64,000 bases of DNA from Thermoplasmata archaeon (GTDB lineage Archaea > Thermoplasmatota > Thermoplasmata > Lutacidiplasmatales > UBA184): NCBI GenBank assembly GCA_022749815.1, contig JAKIWV010000004.1, positions 186,001 to 250,000 of the forward strand, written 5' to 3'. How positions within the stretch are numbered: the stretch's first letter is position 1; every line of letters begins with the position of its first letter. The notes beneath the pieces are model-generated. The model saw nothing but the letters and a program-made list of their open reading frames with translations, was not told the origin of the DNA and did not search any database. The position numbers and the translations under genes were made by a program. This document shows positions 1 to 8,957 of the stretch, piece by piece.

Positions 1-8
1 TAACCGCA

Positions 9-512
9 ATGAACCGATTTGCCCGGACCGTGCTCGACGAGGAGCTGCGGGACATCGATCTGCACGTGAACGCTTCGGAGAAGATCCAGGCCGAGGAACA
101 AATTGCGGCGGTTCTCCAAGCGTTCCGCAAGACGGAGGTGTTCGGCCTCCCACGTCCGCGGACCCGTATGGTCTTGATCGATGAACGAGTGGGCGTATAC
201 ACCCAGCCGGATTACTGGGATCGGAAGTCGCGCTTCTACGAGATGAAAAGTTACAGGGCGGTCCCCCCACCGCCCGACGTCGCGCTGCAACTGCGCCTCT
301 TCCAGCTGGGGTTCGCGGGCCTCGATGCGTTCCTCCTCTGCGTGAATCGACACGCCACCCCGCCCGAAGTCACGGTCACGAGTATCCCGCCCTTAACCCC
401 GACAGAATCCCAGGAGACGCTGAGACTGGTCCTCCGGTTGGGGCTGGAATCCGGCCATGAGAAAATCCTGGAGTACATCGATAGCCCCATGGTGCGGTAT
501 TCTGTAGCCTGA
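9..512 (+). CDS. Hypothetical protein, possible PD-(D/E)XK-like fold
   Basis: A 167-residue protein with no signal peptide or membrane segment. I do not recognise the family. The middle has an acidic residue followed by E-x-K (Asp68 in QPDYW, Glu78 and Lys80 in YEMKSY), then a Q-containing helix (about residues 91-99). This is the order seen in PD-(D/E)XK nuclease-like folds, so a restriction-endonuclease-like core is possible but unproven. The gene starts only 9 bases into the window, so a start further upstream cannot be excluded. Codon use (GC-rich third positions) matches neighbouring genes, which supports it as a real gene. Confidence 0.6.
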   Translation: MNRFARTVLDEELRDIDLHVNASEKIQAEEQIAAVLQAFRKTEVFGLPRPRTRMVLIDERVGVYTQPDYWDRKSRFYEMKSYRAVPPPPDVALQLRLFQLGFAGLDAFLLCVNRHATPPEVTVTSIPPLTPTESQETLRLVLRLGLESGHEKILEYIDSPMVRYSVA

Positions 513-633
513 GCCGTTCCGCAGAGCACGCCGCGGAGCACCCCATTCCGTTCGGTATCGCCTGGTACGGCGGGCGGCCTTCCGCTCGACAGGCGCCCTT
601 CATAAGCGAGTTCTCGCCACATTTCGGGGGAAG

Positions 634-993
634 ATGGGCCAGCTCCGGGATGCGTTAGGGGCCGTGTGTCCCGACATCGAGGGTCGCGCCAAGGCTCGGC
701 TCAGCGTGCCTTCCGGAGGGGGGCTTCGCGAGTGGCTCCCCCAGTCTTGGGTGTTCGAGACAGACATTGAAACGGCGACCCTTCACATCGACGCAGAGGG
801 GAATGCGACGGCCGCCGAGGGCAGCCACGGCGAAGGCGACATCAATGTCATCTGGGACCAGGGCCATCTCATCGAAGTGCTGACCGCCAAGGTGCGGTCT
901 GCATCGTTCATTGGAGCGAATCCGAAGCTCCGATTCCGGACCGTGAACGGGCAGCGCGCGTTCAATCTTCTTCGCGGGGCCCTCGGGTTGTAG
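634..993 (+). CDS. SCP2-like sterol carrier domain protein
   Basis: A 119-residue soluble protein. The C-terminal half has the layout of the SCP2 lipid-binding domain: a short strand region around residues 45-60, then a segment reading roughly D-x-x-V-I-W...LIEVLTAKVRSASF, ending with an R-A-F-N-L-L helix where SCP2 proteins place their closing hydrophobic helix. The family binds lipids or acyl-CoA in a hydrophobic tunnel; the ligand here is unknown. It lies 41 bp upstream of the ammonium transporter on the same strand, but a functional link is not evident. The family call is by pattern only. Confidence 0.55.
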   Translation: MGQLRDALGAVCPDIEGRAKARLSVPSGGGLREWLPQSWVFETDIETATLHIDAEGNATAAEGSHGEGDINVIWDQGHLIEVLTAKVRSASFIGANPKLRFRTVNGQRAFNLLRGALGL

Positions 994-1034
994 CGGAACT
1001 CCGGGGTGAATGAGCGTGGGGAGAAGCAGGTAGC

Positions 1035-2306
1035 ATGCCGATCGACTCGGGAGATGTCGCGTGGGTGGTCGCCGCAACCGCGCTCGTGATGCTGATGACT
1101 CCGGCGTTGGGGTTCTTCTATGGTGGGCTCGTTCATCGCAAAAATCTAGTCACCTTACTTGCGCAATGCATGGCGATCTTCTCGCTCGTTTGCGTGGTCT
1201 GGGCGCTGTGGGCCTACTCGATTACGTTCGGCCCCTCCTGGCACGGGATCATCGGGTCGCTATCGAAGGTGGGGCTCAACGGGGTCGGCGCCACGCCCAA
1301 CCCGATGTACGCCTCGACGATTCCCGAACTGCTCTATTTCGCCTTCCAGATGAAATTCGCCGCCATCACTCCGGCCCTCATCATTGGGGCGTTTGCGGGT
1401 CGCGCGCGCTTCCGGCCGGTGCTCATTTTCGTAGTACTTTGGGTCACGTTGATCTACGCCCCGATCGCGTCCTGGATCTGGAACCCCGGCGGATGGTTGC
1501 ATCAGCTGGGCGTCGTCGACTTTGCCGGAGGTCTGGTCGTGCACACTTCGGCCGGTGTATCCGCGGTGGCCGCGGCGCTGGTCCTGGGTCGTCGGACCCC
1601 TGCCGAGCTCAAGGAGACCCGGCCCAACAATGTGCCCTTTGTGATCCTCGGCACCGCCCTGCTATGGTTCGGATGGTTCGGGTTCAACGCCGGCAGCGCG
1701 CTGGCCGCGAACAATGTCGCCGTGAATGCGCTCGTGGTAACCAACCTAGCGGCGGCCATGGCGGGCGTCACGTGGATGTTGTTGGACTGGTGGCGCAAGG
1801 GCCAACCGTCCGCAGTCGGCATGTGCGTCGGCGCCGTCTGCGGGTTGGCAGCGGTGACACCCGCCGCGGGCTACGTCGGCCCGCTGGGATCCCTGGTGAT
1901 CGGTATCGTGGCCGGAATCCTCTGCTACTCGGTCGCGAATTGGAGGGCCCGGACGCGTCTCGATGACTCGTTGGATGTCTTTGCGTGTCATGGGGCGGGC
2001 GGGATGTGGGGAACGCTAGCGACGGGCCTGTTCGCCTCGACTCTTGTGAACCCGGGCGGGCCCAACGGCCTGTTCTTCGGGAACCCGCACCAGGCCCTCG
2101 TTCAGCTCTTCGCGATCGCCGTGGTCGCCGCGTTCTCGCTGGGCGGCTCGTATGCACTGCTGCGTGTGATCAACGTTTTCACGCCGTTCCGAGCGGGCCC
2201 GGAGGAAGAACGGAAGGGTCTCGACCTGGTCGACTTCGGCGAGGCGGCGTATGAGCCCGGGTGGGGCCCGACCCCGAGTGGCCCGGAAGGCAGTGGGTCC
2301 CGATAG
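1035..2306 (+). CDS. amt: Ammonium transporter Amt
   Basis: A 423-residue polytopic membrane protein with about 11 hydrophobic helices, the usual Amt size. It begins with the family's N-terminal pattern LMTPALGFFYGGLV (residues about 17-30). The paired pore histidines are present: His170 in VVHTSAG and His319 in FACHGAGGMWG. The AGSALAANNVAVNA stretch is another Amt hallmark. It moves ammonium or ammonia across the cytoplasmic membrane for nitrogen assimilation. No GlnB/GlnK regulator gene lies next to it, which is unusual because amt-glnK pairs are common in archaea. ATG start, preceded by a weak GCAGGT ribosome-binding stretch. Confidence 0.96.
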   Translation: MPIDSGDVAWVVAATALVMLMTPALGFFYGGLVHRKNLVTLLAQCMAIFSLVCVVWALWAYSITFGPSWHGIIGSLSKVGLNGVGATPNPMYASTIPELLYFAFQMKFAAITPALIIGAFAGRARFRPVLIFVVLWVTLIYAPIASWIWNPGGWLHQLGVVDFAGGLVVHTSAGVSAVAAALVLGRRTPAELKETRPNNVPFVILGTALLWFGWFGFNAGSALAANNVAVNALVVTNLAAAMAGVTWMLLDWWRKGQPSAVGMCVGAVCGLAAVTPAAGYVGPLGSLVIGIVAGILCYSVANWRARTRLDDSLDVFACHGAGGMWGTLATGLFASTLVNPGGPNGLFFGNPHQALVQLFAIAVVAAFSLGGSYALLRVINVFTPFRAGPEEERKGLDLVDFGEAAYEPGWGPTPSGPEGSGSR

Positions 2307-2390
2307 ACGCCGGGCTGGCCCCCTCGGAGGTGGCTGGCCGTTTCGTCATCTCCCCGGAACCGCTTGACCCCCGGCCCCTTCCCTGTCGAG

Positions 2391-2720
2391 ATGAGTCAGT
2401 TCACGGCGGTGGTTTTTCAGGAGGATCGACGGTACCGGGTGGTGGTCGACGGCCTCGGCATGGAGTCCGCCGGCTCACTGTTCGAAGCCGAGGATGCGGC
2501 GCGTCGCTTGATAGAACGGCACGTCCGGGCCTCGTACCCCGAGCGAGCCCACGTTCCCCCCGAAGATGCCATCGGTGCGATGAGCTTCCGGTTGGATGTC
2601 GTGCGCTCGGACGGTACGCGGGAGCGCAGAGAGCTCTGGGTTCGCAGCCGCCCGTCCCGGGGCCGGCGGGGGGCTCCCTCAGGGGCGACGGGACAGGTCG
2701 CTCATTTGAGCGGGGGTTGA
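2391..2720 (+). CDS. Hypothetical protein, weakly HicB-like
   Basis: A 109-residue soluble protein from the ATG at 2391; an upstream in-frame ATG at 2364 adds nine Pro-rich residues and is less likely. The N-terminus (FTAVVFQEDRRYRVVVDG, then an EAEDAARRLIE helix) has the strand-strand-helix rhythm of HicB-type antitoxin folds, but no HicA partner is present, so a toxin-antitoxin role is not supported. The tail is Arg/Gly-rich and probably disordered. It overlaps the end of the convergent methyltransferase by 19 nt. Confidence 0.55.
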   Translation: MSQFTAVVFQEDRRYRVVVDGLGMESAGSLFEAEDAARRLIERHVRASYPERAHVPPEDAIGAMSFRLDVVRSDGTRERRELWVRSRPSRGRRGAPSGATGQVAHLSGG

Positions 2721-3397
2721 GGGGTTGAGCGACGAATCAGTCGGCAGGAGTACTGAGCCAGGCGCCCCCCACGGGTTGGCCAGCCACGGGAGGAGCGCGA
2801 CGGGGCGTACTGAATGCGTTCGATGACGAAGGCCCCTTCGAACGTTCGGGCGATCTCGACCACGGACGGACGATGGGGAGGACCGAATTTCCCGGTTTCC
2901 TCGCGCGCCACCCAGGAGAGGAGAAAGGATCCACCGTGTCGAACGACCCGAGCCAGTTCCTTCGCGTAATCGGGACGTCGGGCGATTGGGAGCGAGTGGA
3001 AGCAGCCGACGTCCAAGGCGGCCTGGAAAGCGCCTCGCCGGAAAGGTAGCGCGAGGACGTCCCCCACTCGGAAAGTGGCGGAGAGTCGGGCGCGTTTCAT
3101 TCTCCGCTCTGCGGCCGCGATGGCGCTCGGGGCGAGGTCCACCCCCGAGGCCCGAAAACCTTGGCGGGCGAGCCATAGGACGTTGGTGCCCGCACCGCAT
3201 CCCACGTCGAGCACCGGCCCGGGTGGAACGATCCATCCACTGTCGAGGGCCTGGACCAGCCAGGGATATGGTCGTGGAGAGAACCACGGAAGCTCCCGAT
3301 AGTTCGTGTGGGCGTATGCCTCCTCGAACCCGCGACGGAAATCCGTCGGCAGCCCGCGGGGTCCTCCGCGTGAGCGATGTTCCTTCTGCCCGCGCAT
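2702..3397 (-). CDS. Class I SAM-dependent methyltransferase
   Basis: About 231 residues from the ATG at 3397; a longer in-frame start at 3439 adds 14 residues that look untranslated. Motif I is clear (VLDVGCGAGTN), followed by the acidic end of strand 2 (GVDLAPSA), motif II-like GDVLALPF, and a post-motif ALDVGCFHSLP. This is a Methyltransf_11/25-type Rossmann methyltransferase acting in the cytoplasm on an unknown small molecule. It stands alone and is convergent with the small hypothetical gene at 2391. Confidence 0.88.
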   Translation of the reverse strand: MRGQKEHRSRGGPRGLPTDFRRGFEEAYAHTNYRELPWFSPRPYPWLVQALDSGWIVPPGPVLDVGCGAGTNVLWLARQGFRASGVDLAPSAIAAAERRMKRARLSATFRVGDVLALPFRRGAFQAALDVGCFHSLPIARRPDYAKELARVVRHGGSFLLSWVAREETGKFGPPHRPSVVEIARTFEGAFVIERIQYAPSRSSRGWPTRGGRLAQYSCRLIRRSTPQPPLK

Positions 3398-3658
3398 GGT
3401 ATCGGTTCGCGGGACCGCGGGCCCCGCACAAATCCTCAAGCCCCGCGTCTTAATTCGGTTTGCCGGCGCCGCCGCGAAGTCATCCCGCCGGTCTCGCTAC
3501 GCCTGACGGCTCCCGCCGATACGAACGCGGGTCGTTCCGTCACTCACCCACCCCGGGCCGATTATCCCTGTCCCTTCCGATACCGAAGGCGACCCGGTCT
3601 CCACGTGGCGCAGAGCTAAATCCGAAGCCGGTCCGTCCCGGGCGAACGGGAGCGGACC

Positions 3659-4750
3659 ATGGACGAAGTACTCCCGGGGGGGTTCCTTACTCTCAGCGAT
3701 CTCGAGGAGACTGCCAAGGCACGCTCCTCTACCGAGGTGTGGGCTTACGTCGAAGGCGGGGCCGGCGAAGAGCTCACCGCGAGCGACAACCACGCGGCGT
3801 TCCGTCACTGGAGCCTTCTACCGCGCCACCTCGCGGGGATTCGGTCCGTCGACCTCCGGACCTCGTTGCTCGGCCACCCGGTCTCTTCCCCGATCTTCGT
3901 GGCCCCTACCGCGTACCAAGGTCTTGTCCATTCCACCGGGGAGGTGGGGACGGCGAAGGCGGCGAGCGCCGCCCGCACCCTCGCGATGTTCAGCACGCTC
4001 TCCTCGTTCTCGATGGAGGAAATTGCGGCGGCCGCCCCCACAGGTCCTCGATGGTTTCAGCTCTATCTTCAACCGGACTTCGCCGCGACACGGGAGCTGG
4101 TGGGGAGGGCCGAGCGGTCGGGGTACTCTGGCATCGTGCTCACCGTCGACGCGCCCGTCCTCGGGAGCCGAGACCGTCAGACCCGCGACGGTGTGGCGAT
4201 CCGGTCCCCCGTCCCCCTAGGCAACGGCCCCCACATCGTGCCGCCAGCCCGGATTCCTCAGTCCGATGGCGAGGTCTTCGTGTTTCCCCCGGACGCGACC
4301 GCGACGTGGGAAATTCTAGAACGCCTCGGGGGTATCACCCGACTCCCGCTCGTGGTCAAGGGCATTTTGACGGCCGACGACGCCCGGCGGGCGGTGGCGG
4401 CCGGCGCGCGTGCGGTCGTTGTCTCGAATCACGGGGGCCGACAGCTCGACCGAGCGGTCGCGAGCGTCGACGCGCTGGCAGCCGTGGTCGCCGCCGTCGG
4501 ATCGCAAGCGGAGGTCTATATGGACGGTGGAATACGAAGGGGGAGCGATATCCTCGTTGCTCTTGCGCTCGGCGCTAGGGGAGTCGGCGTCGGCCGGCCG
4601 GTCCTGTGGGCCCTCGCCGCGGGCGGTGAGCGCGGCGTCTCGAGGCTCCTGTCACTCCTCCAGACGGAGCTCGCGGTCACGATGATGCTCACGGGTCGAC
4701 GTAACCTGGCCGAGGTCGGCCCGGAGCTGCTCCGGGATCGTTCGGCGTAG
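3659..4750 (+). CDS. FMN-dependent alpha-hydroxy-acid oxidase
   Basis: A 363-residue TIM-barrel flavoenzyme of the glycolate oxidase/lactate oxidase/L-lactate dehydrogenase family. Visible family residues: N-terminal Tyr in WAYVEGGAGEE, FQLYL (active-site Tyr), TVDAPVLGSRDRQTRDG, the FMN lysine in LVVKGIL, the catalytic His in SNHGGRQLD, and the FMN phosphate site DGGIRRGSD followed by GVGVGRP. It oxidises an L-2-hydroxy acid (glycolate or lactate are likely) to the 2-oxo acid with electrons going to oxygen or a carrier. Substrate cannot be read from sequence. The gene is monocistronic. Such enzymes are mostly bacterial and eukaryotic, so lateral acquisition is plausible. Confidence 0.93.
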   Translation: MDEVLPGGFLTLSDLEETAKARSSTEVWAYVEGGAGEELTASDNHAAFRHWSLLPRHLAGIRSVDLRTSLLGHPVSSPIFVAPTAYQGLVHSTGEVGTAKAASAARTLAMFSTLSSFSMEEIAAAAPTGPRWFQLYLQPDFAATRELVGRAERSGYSGIVLTVDAPVLGSRDRQTRDGVAIRSPVPLGNGPHIVPPARIPQSDGEVFVFPPDATATWEILERLGGITRLPLVVKGILTADDARRAVAAGARAVVVSNHGGRQLDRAVASVDALAAVVAAVGSQAEVYMDGGIRRGSDILVALALGARGVGVGRPVLWALAAGGERGVSRLLSLLQTELAVTMMLTGRRNLAEVGPELLRDRSA

Positions 4751-4805
4751 CCCGGGCTACCCCACGGCCGGAACTACTATTACTCAACGCTCGGGTAGAG
4801 TCGAT

Positions 4806-5051
4806 GTGGCGGGAACTCCAGGAAACGCTGAGATCGGTGTCGGGGCCTTCCTGCTCGCCCTCGTCTTGCTGTACGTGGCGTTCGGAGTCGAGTGCGGCGC
4901 TCTTCTCGGATGTTTCGTGGCCCTGCCCGGGGCCTTCTTTACCTTTGACGCCATCTTCCTGGGCCTGATCGTCCTCCTCGTTGGGGTAATGTTGCTCGCG
5001 GCCGGAGCTATCCGGCGCGCCCGGGCCCGGCTGCCCGCCCATATCGTTTAG
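4806..5051 (+). CDS. Small membrane protein, two helices
   Basis: An 81-residue hypothetical protein starting at GTG 4806. Two hydrophobic segments, about residues 12-40 and 45-67, are separated by a short Gly/Pro turn, and the C-terminus is Arg-rich (RRARARLP), predicting a cytoplasmic tail. No motif is recognised. It sits alone between the hydroxy-acid oxidase and the next hypothetical gene. Confidence 0.6.
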   Translation: MAGTPGNAEIGVGAFLLALVLLYVAFGVECGALLGCFVALPGAFFTFDAIFLGLIVLLVGVMLLAAGAIRRARARLPAHIV

Positions 5052-5155
5052 GGCGCGGACAAGAACGGACTCCCCACGCAGGGTCCGGAAAATTCGAGTT
5101 GCGACCACATCCTACGGTGGGTTTATTCTACCGGACCCCCGTAACCTCGGCGGTG

Positions 5156-5887
5156 ATGCCTCCCGAGGAGCAGCCTCATTCCCTCGACCTCGCAAGGTTA
5201 CCGGGGGGTCCGTTCGGGACCTTTCTGTATGGACCCTCCCGCACGGTCCTGCTCCGCGTGGCTTTCGCGTTCGCGAGGGCGAACGATTCCCGACCCTACT
5301 GGGTCGACGTCCGGGACCCGAACGAGTTCCTGGACCCGCCGGGACCCGTCGAACTGGGCTGGATCCCTGATGATCATCTCTTTGTGGTCTCCCGATCCGA
5401 GGCGAAGCCACAGGATGCGGTGAGCAATCTCGCATTGTGGACGGTGGTCCGCTCTGACGAGCCCCGTTCGGTCATTGGAGGGTTGACGGATTTTCTTCGA
5501 CTCCCGCCACCCATTCAAGAGGCGTTGAGCCGGTACGGCCAAGAGAGCTTCCGGCCGGTGTTCGTTGTGGCCAACACGGACCGTGTCAGAGAATACTACC
5601 CCCGGAACGTCCCCGGGGTCCGAGCGATCATCGAAGCCATGATCCGAGGCGGCGTCTTGCCGATCTTTGCCTCCCAGGGTCTTCCGGGGCCCGGACGGCT
5701 GGCCTTCGACCTCGTATTCGAAGTCACCGCGCCGGACCTAGCTCACTGGCGGGAGGGAGCTCTCCGATGTGAGAAGGCCCCGGAGGGCACACCGTTCCAG
5801 CCGGCGGAGCGAGTCCCCCTGGAGTCGATGCCGGGCGTGGTCGCGGCTCTCGAGGGACGACCGAACGACCCGGCGGCCCCCGCGTAG
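5156..5887 (+). CDS. Hypothetical protein, possible degenerate RecA-like fold
   Basis: About 243 residues from the ATG at 5156; an upstream in-frame start at 5099 is possible. No recognised family. The early stretch FLYGPSRTVLLRVAFAFARAND is placed like a P-loop but lacks the Gly-Lys-Thr, and PVFVVANTDRVREYYP resembles a Walker B strand. This arrangement recalls the Walker-A-less RecA/KaiC-like proteins common in Euryarchaeota, one of which is present at 33366-34286. The fold is conjecture. Followed 62 bp later by a GNAT gene on the same strand. Confidence 0.55.
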   Translation: MPPEEQPHSLDLARLPGGPFGTFLYGPSRTVLLRVAFAFARANDSRPYWVDVRDPNEFLDPPGPVELGWIPDDHLFVVSRSEAKPQDAVSNLALWTVVRSDEPRSVIGGLTDFLRLPPPIQEALSRYGQESFRPVFVVANTDRVREYYPRNVPGVRAIIEAMIRGGVLPIFASQGLPGPGRLAFDLVFEVTAPDLAHWREGALRCEKAPEGTPFQPAERVPLESMPGVVAALEGRPNDPAAPA

Positions 5888-5949
5888 CGTCGATCGAGTC
5901 CCTTCGGCGGAGGGTCGTACCGACCCGGTCGGGCCCCCTAATCAGGTCG

Positions 5950-6498
5950 GTGCCCCCTACGGCGTTAGTGAGTCCTGTACGTGCTCTTCGTGTCGATGGG
6001 CTCGAGGGGGTGGCCCGAGAGGAAGCCGTCCCGATCCTGATCGATTCGTTCGTGGGGATCTACCGGTGGCATGCGAAACGAACGCTATTCCGCGTGTCGA
6101 TTGTCCGGGGAGTGCGGGAGGGAGACGACCTCATCGGAGTGTCGATGCTGGAGAATCTCGCCCCCGGCGTGGGGTACGTGTATTACATTGCAGTCGCGAG
6201 CGCCCAACGACGGCGCGGGACGGGAAGGCTCCTGCTCGACGACGCGTTGGAGCGTTTCCGGTCGGATCACGCCGAGATCGTTTACGCGGCGGCCGAGGAG
6301 GACAATCTCGCCTCGCTCGCCTTGTTCGGGGGGCGAGGGTTCCGGGTGGTCGAGCGCGATGAAATGGGCTACCAAGAGGGGGGGCTCGGAGCGTGGGGGC
6401 TCCGGAGCAAGATGATGGTCGTTTCTGGGGAGGTGCTGCTCGGGGTTCGGATCAACCCGCCGGGGACATCCATCGCACTCGTTCCGCCCTTGGGCTAG
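5950..6498 (+). CDS. GNAT family N-acetyltransferase
   Basis: A 182-residue acetyltransferase. The acetyl-CoA-binding segment is seen as VYYIAVASAQRRRGTGRLLLDDAL (motif A, R/Q-x-x-G-x-G/A), followed by the C-terminal LFGGRGFRVVERDEM motif B that closes GNAT domains. The acyl acceptor is unknown. It is one of five GNAT genes in this window. The last 40 or so residues after motif B are hydrophobic and variable. Confidence 0.85.
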   Translation: MPPTALVSPVRALRVDGLEGVAREEAVPILIDSFVGIYRWHAKRTLFRVSIVRGVREGDDLIGVSMLENLAPGVGYVYYIAVASAQRRRGTGRLLLDDALERFRSDHAEIVYAAAEEDNLASLALFGGRGFRVVERDEMGYQEGGLGAWGLRSKMMVVSGEVLLGVRINPPGTSIALVPPLG

Positions 6499-6536
6499 GG
6501 TCATCCGACGGAGACCTGAGCCCGCAGGCCCCGGGT

Positions 6537-7508
6537 CTAGAACACGTCGCCCCTGTGGCACGCGAACGCGGGACCCCGGCAGACCTCCAGCGGGTCGGAC
6601 GACCGGGCGCGACGGGTGCTTGGCCCAAGGGGTTTCGCCATGAGAGTTGCGTGCCCTTCCCGGTAGAGCGCATATCCTCGGCCTCGGAGCAGTTCCTCGT
6701 GGTCCCGGACGAAAGTAGTGTGCCCGAAGACCAGCCAGCGACCCGCGGCTCGGCGCTCGAGCGCCGCCACCATTGGAACCGAGTGCCGTGCGGCCGTGAC
6801 GACGACTTCGTAGGCGGCGATCGCCGCCGGGTTCGAGGTAGCAAATGCGTACCCCACCGGCACCGAGCCTTTCCTGAGCAGGTTGTATTCCGAAAGATGG
6901 CGCCAGCCCATTTGGAAACGCAACCGGAAGGAGCCGGGGAATCGCGGGATAAAGCCGTGCCGTTCTCGGCTCCCCGCGTGCAGGACGCGATCCAAGAAAG
7001 GCACCTCGGCGGTTTTCAGCGTCTCCCAGCCATACCCGTTCGGGACTGGGCGGCGAGCGCTGGGTGGAATTCGTCGGAGAGCCGCCGGGGGTGAATACAC
7101 GTCTCGATAACCCAGCCGCTCGTACAGCCGATGGGCCCCCCACGAGCGGTGCGTCCACAGAAACGCCCACTTTCGGTCCGAGTGTCTTTCGCGCGCGTGG
7201 GCTTGCTCCAGGAGGATCGTCGCGATGCCTCTTTCAAGAGCGTCGGGCCGCGTGGAAACGCCTGTCACGCCGAGCACCGGTTGGGTCCCGGACGCGGTGA
7301 CGAAGGGAAGCACTATCGTCTCGACTTTGCCGAGAACCTGGTCGCCCTCGATCGCAAACAGGGCTTGGTAGTCCGAGTAAGGGAACCCAAGCCGTCGAAG
7401 TCGTCTCAAGAATGACTCGTCTTGCGGATAGTCCCCATCGAGCCAACTGAGCGTGGCGAGTTGTGGCCGGAGAGCCGTCGGGAGATCGGCGAGCTCGACG
7501 ATCCTCAC
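6537..7508 (-). CDS. GNAT family N-acetyltransferase, two-part
   Basis: A 323-residue protein longer than a single GNAT domain (about 150). The N-terminal half has a standard acetyltransferase core with GVTGVSTRPDALERGIATILLEQA (strand 4, beta-bulge and P-loop-like turn) and YERLGYRDVY. The C-terminal half (about residues 165-300) contains another alpha-beta unit with VGYAFATSNPAAIAAYEVV and ends HTTFVRDHEELLRGRGY, consistent with a second, degenerate GNAT fold. It is convergent with the GNAT gene at 5950. The substrate is unknown. Confidence 0.8.
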   Translation of the reverse strand: MRIVELADLPTALRPQLATLSWLDGDYPQDESFLRRLRRLGFPYSDYQALFAIEGDQVLGKVETIVLPFVTASGTQPVLGVTGVSTRPDALERGIATILLEQAHARERHSDRKWAFLWTHRSWGAHRLYERLGYRDVYSPPAALRRIPPSARRPVPNGYGWETLKTAEVPFLDRVLHAGSRERHGFIPRFPGSFRLRFQMGWRHLSEYNLLRKGSVPVGYAFATSNPAAIAAYEVVVTAARHSVPMVAALERRAAGRWLVFGHTTFVRDHEELLRGRGYALYREGHATLMAKPLGPSTRRARSSDPLEVCRGPAFACHRGDVF

Positions 7509-7555
7509 CGGAACACTGATCCGAGGCGTCGTTCAGCCTTGCGAGAGGTTGCAGG

Positions 7556-7966
7556 CTACCCTTTTTCGACCTGTTGGAAGTACGCCCTCAACGGCTCCCA
7601 GTACGACTTCTTCCAACCACTAGAAAGGTGGCCGGCGTGATCCGGTAGCACCCCGGAATGCACGAAAGTGATCCGGGTCCCGCCCTTTTCGGGCGCGAGT
7701 GTGAAAGAGACGGTGGAATAGTAGTCCTCGGGCCAGGTCTCCTCCGAAGGGCGCCAACTCTGGACGATCTTCTTTCCGCGAACGAGCTCCAGGTTCTTCC
7801 CATGGATGTACCCTCCCCACACGGTGAACGTCGCGCCGACCTTGGGAGTGATGCGCGCCGCAGCGCCCGTGAAGCCAGAATGGCCTCTGGCCGTCGTCAA
7901 AGCGTCGTAGACCTTGACGGGACTCGCGGGCAGCAGTATGGTCTGCCGTATGGTTCGCGTCTTCAT
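7556..7966 (-). CDS. SRPBCC/AHSA1-like protein
   Basis: A 136-residue protein from the ATG at 7966; an in-frame start at 8050 adds 28 residues that do not look like the family. The START-like AHSA1 pattern is plain: IRQTILLPASPVKVYDALT at the start, FTGAAARITPKVGATFTVWGGYIHGKN in the middle, IVQSWRPSEETWPEDYYSTVSFTL, and a closing helix GWKKSYWEPLRAYFQ. These domains form a hydrophobic cavity and act in ligand binding, as cyclases or as Hsp90 co-chaperones; no specific role can be assigned. Confidence 0.85.
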   Translation of the reverse strand: MKTRTIRQTILLPASPVKVYDALTTARGHSGFTGAAARITPKVGATFTVWGGYIHGKNLELVRGKKIVQSWRPSEETWPEDYYSTVSFTLAPEKGGTRITFVHSGVLPDHAGHLSSGWKKSYWEPLRAYFQQVEKG

Positions 7967-8106
7967 CGCTCGATCGAATCCGCCCAGAATCAAGTACGTT
8001 GCGGTAGAAGGGAGACGGCGGCCAAGGGACGGCAGGCCGGGCCTAGACATGGTCCGGTCGGGAGGTCAGCTTTTGAGGTCTGTCGGCTCTGCTCCCTCGG
8101 TGACCT

Positions 8107-8829
8107 GTGCCTAACTCGTGTCCTGACTGTGGTTCCGCGATGGAGTTCGCAAGCCGACCCGCACAGATGTTGTCGGGTGCATGCCCCGGATGCGGGCATT
8201 CATTCACGCTCCTCGAGGGGGTCGTCGCTCCGGGCCAGCATGCCGGGTTGCCAACCGACGAACGCGAGGAATCTGGGGGGAACCCCACTCCGGCGACTTC
8301 GATGGCCGGCCCTCCCTGCAGCGTGTGCGGTGCGGCCTTGACGGTGACCGCGTCCGGAGGCGGTCTGGACGCCGTGTGCTCCGGTTGTAGCTCTACCTTC
8401 CAGTTTGTGATTCGATCCGACGCCGAGCCGCCTCCTCGGAGGGCACCGAGTCGAGCTTCCTACAGGAACGAAGAACAAGGTGGATACGGCGCGCCACGAG
8501 CGCGTCCCTGCCGGGAGTGTGGAGGGCCCCTGCAGTTTACTACCAGTCCGGAGGGGCTCGTCACCGGGACATGTACTGCCTGCGGAAATCGGTTCACCCT
8601 ACCGCCACGCCGCGACGACCGCGGTCCGGGTCGAGGTGGGCGACCGGGCGGTCGCGGGGGGTATGCCCCGCGGCCCCGAACCGGAGGCGGATGGGGGCGC
8701 GGTGGCGACCGAGCCGGACCGCCGAGATATGGGTCCCGCCCGCCGTCGTTCCGCCGGCGAGAGAGCCGGCGCGACGACGATGAGGATGAAGGATCCGGCA
8801 ACCGCCGCCGGCGCCGCGACGCGGAATAG
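8107..8829 (+). CDS. Triple zinc-ribbon protein with RGG-rich tail
   Basis: A 240-residue protein starting at GTG 8107. It carries three zinc-ribbon-like units, each C-x2-C...C-x2-C: residues about 5-29 (CPDCG...CPGCG), 70-94 (CSVCG...CSGCS) and 134-158 (CRECG...CTACG). These are joined by Pro/Ser-rich linkers. The last 75 residues are a low-complexity Arg/Gly tail (RGGRPGGRGGYAPRPR and similar) ending in an acidic-basic patch. The layout suggests nucleic-acid binding, since RGG tails bind RNA and zinc ribbons bind nucleic acid or protein partners. I do not recognise an exact orthologue. Confidence 0.75.
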   Translation: MPNSCPDCGSAMEFASRPAQMLSGACPGCGHSFTLLEGVVAPGQHAGLPTDEREESGGNPTPATSMAGPPCSVCGAALTVTASGGGLDAVCSGCSSTFQFVIRSDAEPPPRRAPSRASYRNEEQGGYGAPRARPCRECGGPLQFTTSPEGLVTGTCTACGNRFTLPPRRDDRGPGRGGRPGGRGGYAPRPRTGGGWGRGGDRAGPPRYGSRPPSFRRRESRRDDDEDEGSGNRRRRRDAE

Positions 8830-8957
8830 AGTCTCGCCTCCCTCTGACCGAGGGCATTGGGCGTTTTCGCGCTTCTCCTAACGCAGGAAGAAGTAGGAAC
8901 CCTCGGACCTCCCATTCCTACAAAGGCCGGTGAAGCGGGAGCGGAGCGCGGAAGAAC

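Noticed and set aside
2391-2720. Toxin-antitoxin (HicAB) locus
   Set aside because: Only weak HicB-like rhythm in one protein and no HicA-like partner on either side.
6085-7170. Minus-strand open frame of 361 codons
   Set aside because: It lies antisense to one GNAT gene and out of frame with another; the sequence is Arg/Pro/Gly-rich with no motif, as expected in GC-rich shadow frames.
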